From positions 868,001-932,000 of the forward strand of contig NW_004457708.1 in the NCBI RefSeq assembly GCF_000203815.1: a DNA stretch of 64,000 bases, given 5' to 3'. Each line of letters starts with the position of its first letter. Position 1 is the stretch's first letter. The position numbers were made by a program, and so were the translations under genes. The DNA comes from Cavenderia fasciculata (taxonomy: Eukaryota > Evosea > Eumycetozoa > Acytosteliales > Cavenderiaceae). Below, one piece after another: positions 56,294 through 64,000 of the stretch. A model generated the notes under the pieces. The model worked only from the letters and a program-made list of their open reading frames with translations. It ran no database searches and was not told the origin of the DNA.

Positions 56294-57632
56294 TTATTTT
56301 AATATAATTTCATTATCATTTAATAACCAATCATCACCTTGTTTATGGAAATGAATTGGTTTCCATTCGAAACCTTTTTCTTTTCTTTCAGCTGCCAATT
56401 TTCTTTGTGCTTCTTCAACCTTTGTCTTTTCTTTTGTAATGTCTTTGGGTACACCAGATTTGGCAGCTTCAAATAGATCACCCCAAACCTTGGTAGAGTC
56501 TGTATCGGCCAATTCCTTTGGATAGACTATTTTCGATGGGATCATACCCTTTCTCTTTAGGAATGGTGTATAGTCGTCTTTTTTGTATTCCGTGTTGATC
56601 TTTAGTTCTTGGTCCCAACACCCTTTAATCTTTTGTAATTTCTCTTTACCATTGTACAAAATGGCTTCCATTGAATTGTAGGAACCGTACAACAATGGTT
56701 TTGGATAATACGATGATTTAATACGATATTCATTCTTGTTACATGTCAGTGTAGTCTTGCCAACATATTCACTAAAACTTCTAAAAAATCTAATAGCCAT
56801 CGTTGCACAGGTACTCTTGTACACTTCATCGAATTTATCCAATTTGATAACTACCTCTCCTTCAAGTGTCAGTTTAACATAAGTTCCCATAAAATTACTA
56901 CGAACTGGGTGATAATAAGATACCGAAACTCCAGCTTCCTTGTTATAAACTGTTGAACAACTAATTGCTAAAATTAAAAAACAAATAATATTAAATTAAT
57001 ATAAATATTCCATTAATACATATTCAATTATTATTTGTTTGTTTGATTGTTTGTTTATATATATATATATATTTACGTGGATGATGAGATATTTGTTCAG
57101 CATAAATATGACCTCTTGATTCATTAAGATCTTCATCACAAAAATCGACATAACCTTGGAGAGTCTCACCGAGGACTGGATTCAATGGTTTCTTTGTGGT
57201 ATCTTCATGGATCTTTAGTGATGTCAATAGGTATCGATAGACTTGTAGGAATCTTTCCTTTTCATCTTGTATGGTATTAGCCTTGAGTAAAAGATCGAAA
57301 TGCGATGAACTATTCTCAGAGAAATAGGTTAGAGATGACTTGGGTAACACAAAAGCACCGGGCAAAGCAAAAGATGAGAGGTCAGCTCCCAACGTTAGTT
57401 TCTTGGCAAGTGATGTTATTACTGATAGACTTGGAGATCCATTGGCAGTTGCTTCATCTATTTCATCTGTATTCAATACCAATGTATTGGTGGCAGTGGT
57501 AGTGGTTGATGTTCCATCAGCAGCAGTATCATCGGTATTTTTAAATTCCTCTGGTATTTCCTCTTCAACCTCTAATCTCTTATCCTTTTTCTTTTTATCC
57601 TTTTTTTCTTTTTTGTTATCTTTGTTTCCCAT
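56294..57632 (-). CDS. Oxysterol-binding protein, tandem copy 2
   Basis: Inferred exons are 57632-57077 and 56967-56294, giving 409 residues. Same ORD-only plan as copy 1: Lys/Asp-rich start, 'GAFVLPKSSLTYFSENSSSH', 'KPLNPVLGETLQGYVDF', the motif 'EQISHHPPISC' (canonical HHPP, formed across the intron), 'FMGTYVKLTLEGEVVIKL', 'KPLLYGSYNSMEAILYNGKE' and 'KVEEAQRKLAAERKEKGFEW'. The intron splits the codon right after HHP. It is a likely cytosolic sterol/PI4P transfer protein. It is closer to copy 3 than to copy 1 in the N-terminal half of exon 2. Confidence 0.9.
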
Positions 57633-58745
57633 TTCTTCTTCTTTTTCTATCTAAATTAAATATCGTTGTGTTAATAAATTAAATCTATATTTTTTAATTT
57701 AATTTAATTAGGAGGAACCCATTTATTTTAATTAATTGAACAATAATTATTGTAAATCTCTTACATTGATTTATGATGATGATGATATTGTTGACGATGA
57801 CGATAACGATGACGATGATGTTTTAAAACCAGAATAGTGTAGTGTCGTTGTGGGGGGTTAGGGTTTTAAGTGTATGTTTTTTGAATGATGTACAAAAATG
57901 ATCTAGTCTGTAAAGAGTGATTTTAAAAACAACAACAATGTGATTTAAAGTATAAGTAAAGAGTAGAGATAGAGAATATATATATATATGTATGTGTATA
58001 AACAATTCCTAGTATTGTTGTTGTTGTTGTTGTAAGGTAGAATGCAGCAGCAAAAAAAGTAATTAACTGAATTTTACTGTTGAATTTAAACGACACCCGA
58101 AATTCCGGACAACGGTTGGCTCCCATGCAATTAACACCAAGACAAGATTTTCCCTTTTATATCTTTTCTTCTTTTGATATTTACTCTTTTTTTTTTTTAT
58201 ACTAATAGTAAATAATAAATAATAATTCTAAAACCTATTATGCTTTGGATAATAATAGTTGATTTATAATTATAATTATCTATCTATTTTTATAGGGTTA
58301 TATTTATATATATTTATATGTGTGACTTGATTGATTATCTAATCTACAGGTGGTTGCTTGATCTTACCCTTTTTAAAAGAGTGGTGATGATAGTGGTGTC
58401 ACGTCATTGTGCTGAATGAACGAATGAGAGTTTTGGTAAACTTGATGTCAAAAGGCATAAACAATTAATTGATTATTACTTTTAATGCAAATCATCTGAA
58501 CGATGTGCATCATAATGTCGTGTGCATTTTGCCAAAATAGTCTTTTTCTTTTTTAATCAATCAATGACGAAACATTAAATCAATCACACACAGACACAGA
58601 TAATATTAATGCATTAATATTAATATCCGGCATGTGACTCATTACCTGAATATCCAAGCGAAAGATAGATAGATTCTTAAGTAAGTACTTTTTGTAAATA
58701 TAATACATAATATTGTATATGCTCTATTTATTTATTTATTTATAC
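57633..58745. other. Intergenic region between OSBP copies 2 and 3
   Basis: 1.1 kb, AT-rich, with GAT/GAC repeats at about 57775-57820 and a (TTG)n run near 58016-58033. No gene seen; promoter of copy 2 and 3' flank of copy 3. Confidence 0.5.
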
Positions 58746-60028
58746 CTATCTATTGTCGTTGTTGATGTTGTTATTGGATATGAATAGATTATCATTTAAT
58801 AACCATTCATCACCTTGTTTATGGAAATGTTTTGGTACCCATTCGACACCATTTGCTTTTCGTTCGGCTGCTATCTTTCGTTGTGCTTCCTCAACCTTTG
58901 TCTTTTCTCTTGTAATGTCTTTAGAGGTACCTGATTTGGCAGCTTCAAATAGGTCGCCCCAAACCTTGGTAGAGTCTGTATCGAGTAGCGAGCTTGGGAA
59001 TTGTATTTCGGTGATTGTCAAATCAGTTCTTTTACATAGTGTTGTATAATCATCTTTTTTATACTCTGAATTAATCTTTAGTTCTTGATCCCAACATCCT
59101 TTAATCTTTTGTATCTTTTCCTTGCCCTTGTATACTTTAGCCTCGACGACATTATTTGATCCAAAGAGCAATGATTTTGGACAAAATGTAGTTTTGATAC
59201 GATAGTCATTCTTGTTGCAAGTCAACTCTACTTTACCCAAATACTCTACGAAATCTCTTAGGAATCGAATGGCAATCGTTGGCATGGTCGATTTATACAC
59301 TTCACCAAATCTGTCCAATTTAATAACCATCTCTCCTTCAAATGATAGTTTAACATAGGTTCCCATAAAATTACCACGGACTGGGTGATAATAAGATACT
59401 GATATTCCTTCTTCTTTACTATATACATGAGTACAACTAATTGCTAAAAACAAACAAATATTAATAAATATTAATATATTTATATTTTTTAATATTATTA
59501 TTATTATTATTTTTACATACGTAAAGGATGATGAAGTATTTGTTCTGAAAATACATGTACTCTTGAAGAGGTTGATCCTTTTTCTTGGTTTGGGATGTCA
59601 GCATAGGCTTGACATGTTTCACCGAGGACAGGATTTAATGGTTTTTTCTTTTCACCAGATATCCTTGGAGTACTCATAAAATATCTATATACTTGTAGGA
59701 ATCTTTCCTTTTCATCTTGTATATTATTGGCTTTGATCAATAGATCAAAATGGGCACAATAATTTTGAGCCACTCTGGTGATAGTTGATTGTGCCAAGAT
59801 GAATGAGCCAGGAACCACGAATGAATTAACATCAGATCCCACCTTTAACTTTCTAAAGGCATTTGCAATTGCTGACATTCCTAATGCCTCACCCGTACCA
59901 CTTACAGCAGCATCATCAATTTCTTCCAAACTTGTTGTTGTTGTTGTTGCACCAGATGCCTTTACAATTGGTTCAATTTCCTCTATAGGTTCCATATTTA
60001 TTTTTAAAGCACCTCTATGAACCATCAT
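58746..60028 (-). CDS. Oxysterol-binding protein, tandem copy 3
   Basis: Inferred exons are 60028-59521 and 59443-58746, giving 401 residues. Unlike the other two copies it lacks the Lys/Asp-rich N-terminus and starts 'MMVHRGALKINMEPIEEIEP'. ORD motifs: 'GSFILAQSTITRVAQNYCAH', 'KPLNPVLGETCQAYADI', 'EQILHHPLPISC' across the intron, 'FMGTYVKLSFEGEMVIKL', 'KGKEKIQKIKGCWDQELKIN', 'KVEEAQRKIAAERKANGVEW'. One extra residue (Leu) follows HHP, as in copy 1. 'CPKSLLFGSNNVVEAKVYK' shows changes in a loop that is constant in copies 1 and 2 (KPLLYGSYN). A start at 60025 is equally possible because two ATGs are adjacent. Confidence 0.88.
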
Positions 60029-60682
60029 TTAATAAAAAATATTAATATTAGTACCAATATTATTTATTTATAGGTTGCCCCATGACATATAGATTCAGAG
60101 AGAGAGTGGTTGTTTAAATGTTTTGTTTTTTACCCACATTATATATATTATTTACTCGATGTTTTATATTATTATTAATACTTTTAATGATTGATTGATT
60201 GATTATTATCTCTGTTGGTTGTTAAATCACTTTAAATATTAATGAAACATTGTGTTTGTTGAATGGTTAGTTGCTTTGTAGAGAATGATTAAAACAAATT
60301 TCAAAAGAAATATGACGATGCCCAATGACACATGCGATGTTTGCCGGTTTTTTTGCATCGCATCAACAAAGTTTTCTGTCGGAGAATGTCGTAATCAAAA
60401 AAATGATCTTATACTTTGGGAAAGAAAATTCAGCATCTCAAAGAAATAATTGATTGAGAGAGAGACAGTTTTTGTTTTTTTTTTTTTGGGATGGAATAAT
60501 AAATATTAATTATTATTATCACTTTGCATTATTATTATTTTGATTTTAAAATTACAACTACAAAAGAAGAATTAAATTTTTTAATTGATTGGACAAATGT
60601 GGGAGGGAGGGGTTATTATTATTATTGTTGTTGGACGAGGGAAGGGTCATTGTTGCTACTAACTATTATATTATTATTATTA
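60029..60682. other. Intergenic region upstream of OSBP copy 3
   Basis: Contains a hairpin with arms ATGCGATG (60332-60339) and CATCGCAT (60356-60363) and poly-T runs. The part near 60683 is the 3' flank of the kinase gene. No gene seen. Confidence 0.5.
60332..60363. repeat. Inverted repeat ATGCGATG / CATCGCAT
   Basis: Perfect 8-bp arms with a 16-base loop, about 300 bases upstream of OSBP copy 3 and richer in CpG than its flanks. Confidence 0.5.
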
Positions 60683-62419
60683 TTAATTTTTTGTTTTTTT
60701 TTTTTTTATTCTCTTTAGAGTTTCTATAATTTGAGCAATTAATTGATGTGTTATGCCTGGTTTGGCCTTTTCAGCATTGTCGAATGCCATCTTTAGCTGT
60801 GCAAGTGAATTGATTACATTTTCGTCTTGAGTATTGTTGAGTAATTTTGATAAAACGGGATAAATGACAGAGGTGAGGGCAGAGGCACGGGCAGCTGGCT
60901 TGGCAACAGCACCATTGGTGGCGGGTGACGATGGGGTGGCGGTAGTAGTGACAGCGACGGGAGCAGCTGCTGGAGCGGGTGTGGTAGCAACAACTGGAGT
61001 GGCTGGCTTGGATGTGGAAGATGATCGTGGCTTATTATCATTATTATTATTGTGATCATTGATATGAGTATTTTGCATATTATTTGACAATTGGGTAGTT
61101 GTAACTGGAGCTGGTGTACTTGCAACGGGTTTAGCTTGTACAACAACTGGTGGTGGGGTGACAACGGGAGCAGACTTTTGTTTGACGGTAAAGTTCCAAC
61201 CGTCATCTTCGTCTTGTGAGTTCTTGTCTCTGTCGTCGTCATCGCCACCGTCGTCTTCCATGGCACCGCCATTGAGATGGATCCACTTTTGACGACGTTC
61301 AATGAGGTCGGTGAGACAGCTGGTCTTTTTGGCCGACTTGATAAACTTGTTGTTCTTGAGCAAGTCTTTGGCGGTGGGACGGAGATTGGGGTCCTTGTTG
61401 AGACACATTGCGCAAAACTCTTTGAATCCCTTTGAAAAGTTACCTTCGAGTTGAGGAGGTGGGTCCTTTGGAATCAAAAACAAGGCACGCATTGGGTGCA
61501 AGTCGGCTCTGGGTGGCTCGCCCTTTGCCATCTCCAAGGCTGTAATACCCATACTCCAAATATCTGCCTTGCTATCATACCCAGTCTGTTTAATAACTTC
61601 TGGTGCCATCCAAAATGGTGTACCTACAAATGTATTTCTCTTTGTCATTTGATCTGTCAATTGACCACTAACACCAAAATCTAAAAAAATATAAGAAAAA
61701 AATGTTATTACATAAGATTTGAATCGATCAAGGTTCTATTACATACCAGCTAATTTTACATCACCATTGGCAGCCAAAAGAATATTGGCAGCTTTGATAT
61801 CTCTGTGAATCTTGCCTTCAGAATGAAGGTATTCAAGACCCTTTAACAACTCTCTTAAAATGATTGCAATCATTATTTCGTCGATTGGACCTGGCTTCAT
61901 TAAATCCAATACAGAGCCACCTGCAAGATACTCCATAATAATCCACAACTTTGATCCTTTGAGGAATGAACCATGATATTTAGTTACAAATGGACTCTCG
62001 CATTGTGAAAGTACATTAATCTCTTGTTGAATATCTTCAATTTCATCTTCTGCATCATCCAAATCAATAATCTTAATTGCTATGGTTTCTCCTGTTTTCT
62101 TATTAATTCTAAAATATAGAAAAAAAAATGAAATGATATAAGTGAAATGGTTAGATTAGAAAAGAAAAGAAAAGAAAAGTATGTATATGCTTGTACAATT
62201 TGATCGCTTACCCTTTGAAAACTTCACCAAATGAACCTTTACCAATCTTTTCTTGCTTAATAAATAATTCTTCTGGGTCTCCTTTCTTGCTTGCCTATTG
62301 TTATTGTAACAAATAAATATCTTTGTTAGTCTTGCTACTACTTTTTTTTTTATTCTACACTTTCTCTGTTTGTCTCTCTCTATCTTTCTTCATCTATCTC
62401 TGTGTTATGCTCTTACCAT
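60683..62419 (-). CDS. svkA: Ste20/GCK-family kinase, severin-kinase (svkA) type
   Basis: Inferred exons, in transcript order, are 62419-62417, 62294-62212, 62108-61747 and 61680-60683, giving 481 residues. The kinase domain is complete: '[12 protein letters not shown]' (P-loop), '[12 protein letters not shown]' (Lys), '[12 protein letters not shown]' (catalytic loop), '[20 protein letters not shown]' with '[10 protein letters not shown]' (DFG and activation loop, GCK signature). The C-terminal part is Asp-rich then Pro/Ala/Thr-rich, ending in a helical region ('[20 protein letters not shown]') like MST3/MST4/SOK1 partners that bind Mo25. The Dictyostelium severin kinase phosphorylates the actin-severing protein severin and acts in cytokinesis. 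The first coding exon is just ATG, followed directly by GTAAGA. Confidence 0.9.
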
Positions 62420-63240
62420 TTTTAAATTTATATAAACTTGTTGATGTTTGTTGTTGTTGTTGTAGTTGTCTTTACTATTTTAAAATTTACAAATATTTGA
62501 TTGTACAAAAAATAAAAAAAAAATGATGTATGTATTATCTTCTTTTTAACGTGATGATTGTCCTCGAGGATAATATGAATAAAATGTTTTTTAAATAATT
62601 ATAAAATACAGGTTATATATTTATAAAAGGTTATATATAACTTGTTGTTATTGTTGATGTTGATAGTATATGAATGTATGTATTGTTACAGAAATATTAA
62701 TATATGTATAAAACAACTAAATTCAAAAAAGACTAGTCTTGGTAGTAGTACTGATGATTTTTGTCGTGTGATTGATGATGGTTGAAAAAAAAGAAGAAGA
62801 ATGTAGGTTGTCTGAAAGAGATGTATATAAATAATGTATAAACGACTCTAGATAACTTTAAAGATTACGTATTGTTATTATTATTATTATTATGTCCTGT
62901 TTGATTTGGTATTATCTCTTTTTTTTTATCTGTCTATGTCTTTTGTGTGATTAAAAAAAAAAAAAAAAGTTTGAAAAAAAACCCAAACAAAAGTTTTAAA
63001 AAAACAAAGAAAAAATAGGAAGATTAGTTTTAGGGAGAGAGGTCTATCTAGCTCTACAAGTAGTGAACAAAATCAAATTTATTAATATATTTGATAGAGA
63101 GGGAGGAGACCTAACTAATAATAAGGACACCGATTCTTACAACCCACACCCTTTTCTCCTTTCAAAAGCAATGAATGAAAAACGTGCGTGGGGTTGTATT
63201 TTTGACTACACCCCATCACTACTCTCAAAAGAGATATATT

Positions 63241-63280
<40 letters not shown>

Positions 63281-63742
63281 TAATGAATGAAAATTACTTA
63301 TTCATAGTGAGATCTCTAAATGACTAAACATAACATAATGAAATGACCGAGTGGATCAGCTGATCGATTAGTATTCTGCCATTTATGGTCAGACCTTGCA
63401 CAGATCAAATTTCAAGAAATGCAATTGTTTTTTTATTTGATTCAAAATATCTCTATTAACTTGAAATGGCATCCATCATATGAAGGTTCATTTTAGTTAG
63501 TTTAATTGTTGAATAGATAGATAGATAGATAGATAATAATAGAACAGGTAAGTCTCATTAAAAAGAATATCTCATCAAACACACCTCTCTTTACCCCCTC
63601 CTCTCTCACCCTACTTTTAAAAAATCAGTCCTCTATCTTTATTCATTCTTCTTCTTTTCAATCATATTTATATATATCTCATTCAATTTCAACATTCATA
63701 TTTATATACACATATATAAACTTACACTCTACTTTATAAAGA
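62420..63742. other. Intergenic region between kinase and urate oxidase genes
   Basis: 1.3 kb, AT-rich, with poly-A runs near 62955, a GA run at about 63246-63280 and a GATA run at about 63518-63534. The 150 bases before 63743 are C/T-rich and look like the urate oxidase promoter and leader. No other gene seen. Confidence 0.5.
63246..63280. repeat. GA dinucleotide run
   Basis: About 16 GA units in the spacer upstream of the urate oxidase gene. Confidence 0.8.
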
Positions 63743-64000
63743 ATGGCAACATTGATTGATAATAGATATGGTAAAGCACGTGTACGTGTATTAAAGGTAA
63801 ACAAGAATGGAGATCATCACTCTGTGTTTGATTTTGATTGTTGTGTATTGTTAAAGGGTGACTTTTCCGATACCTACTATACCGGTGCCAACGACAAGGT
63901 TGTGGCGACCGACTCTACCAAAAACACTGTCTACTTGTTGGCTCAATCTGAGCAATTCAAGTCGGTTGAAGAGTTTGGTGTTATTGTTGGCAAGCATTTC
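63743..64000 (+). CDS. Urate oxidase (uricase), 3' end cut by window edge
   Basis: 86 codons are visible, open to the last base. 'YGKARVRVLKVNKNGDHHSV' is the uricase start with the catalytic Lys; 'LLKGDFSDTYYTGANDKVVA' and 'TDSTKNTVYLLAQ' carry the TD-x-x-KNT signature with the catalytic Thr; 'VEEFGVIVGKHF' matches the family's 'EEFA..L..HF'. The enzyme oxidises urate to 5-hydroxyisourate, normally in the peroxisome. A PTS1, if present, would be outside the window. A GTAAAC at 63797 is not used as a donor because reading through gives the family sequence. The ATG at 63743 follows a C/T- and A-rich leader. Confidence 0.92.
   Translation, partial: MATLIDNRYGKARVRVLKVNKNGDHHSVFDFDCCVLLKGDFSDTYYTGANDKVVATDSTKNTVYLLAQSEQFKSVEEFGVIVGKHF

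Noticed and set aside
63797-63857. Possible intron in the urate oxidase gene starting GTAAAC
   Set aside because: Reading through gives uricase family sequence (KVNKNGDHHSV...LLKGDF), so the segment is coding.
1-64000. Intact retrotransposon, DNA transposon, CRISPR array or rRNA
   Set aside because: No terminal repeats, reverse transcriptase or transposase motifs, regularly spaced repeats or rRNA-like blocks were seen on reading both strands.

Overview
The window looks like chromosomal DNA of a dictyostelid social amoeba. The signs are AT-rich intergenic DNA full of trinucleotide runs, short introns starting GTAAGT or GTATGT and ending TTTAG, Asn/Gln/Asp homopolymer tracts inside proteins, and gene types typical of the group: a severin-kinase-like GCK kinase, a short mitochondrial calcium uniporter, tandem short OSBPs, F-box/leucine-rich families and ankyrin repeats of the 'NG.LE.V.FLH..RTEG' type. 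Coding-exon GC is moderate and intergenic GC is low. I cannot name the species; some intergenic regions (3-3.7 kb) are longer than is usual in D. discoideum.

Layout, left to right. 1-4639 (+): 3' part of a large gelsolin-related protein. 5011-5857 (-): a decayed gene of unknown family. 6862-8631 (+): secreted serine beta-lactamase-like hydrolase. 8632-12304: long intergenic DNA with hairpins and weak coding-like patches. 12305-13492 (+): Pho80-like cyclin. 13812-20372 (+): three tandem F-box/leucine-rich paralogues. 20510-23060 (-): nucleolar GTPase NOG2/GNL2. 23519-24187 (+): decayed ankyrin-repeat gene. 25021-26320 (+): RNF126/115-type RING E3 ligase. 26699-30341 (-): IQ-DH-PH RhoGEF. 33292-34611 (+): secreted cupredoxin with long Ala-Asn-Asn repeats and a GPI-like tail. 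34903-36247 (-): NAD(P)HX epimerase, divergent from 36819-39438 (+): TYSND1/DEG15-like peroxisomal protease ending in SKL. 43031-44982 (+): homologue of the mycobacterial tuberculosinyl transferase Rv3378c. 45508-47988 (-): NT5C2-type purine 5'-nucleotidase, divergent from 48461-49873 (+): tubulin-tyrosine-ligase-like protein. 50110-51306 (-): mitochondrial calcium uniporter. 51783-52817 (+): RSU1-like leucine-rich protein. 53113-54326 (+): CCNDBP1/GCIP-like protein. 54581-60028 (-): three tandem oxysterol-binding proteins. 60683-62419 (-): severin-kinase-like Ste20 kinase. 63743 to the right edge (+): 5' part of urate oxidase.

These are independently transcribed eukaryotic genes, with no operons. 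Loose themes are actin and Rho signalling (gelsolin-like protein, RhoGEF, RSU1, GCK kinase), peroxisomal function (SKL-tailed protease; urate oxidase is usually peroxisomal) and nucleotide or metabolite handling (NAXE, NT5C2). The most unusual item is the Rv3378c-like gene, a eukaryotic, four-exon relative of an enzyme known from Mycobacterium tuberculosis. Other items are the cupredoxin repeat protein, the F-box triplet with overlapping upstream ORFs, a 63% GC structured island at 40231-40330, and a start codon that forms a whole 3-base coding exon in the kinase gene. I found no CRISPR array, no recognisable tRNA or rRNA gene, and no intact mobile element.
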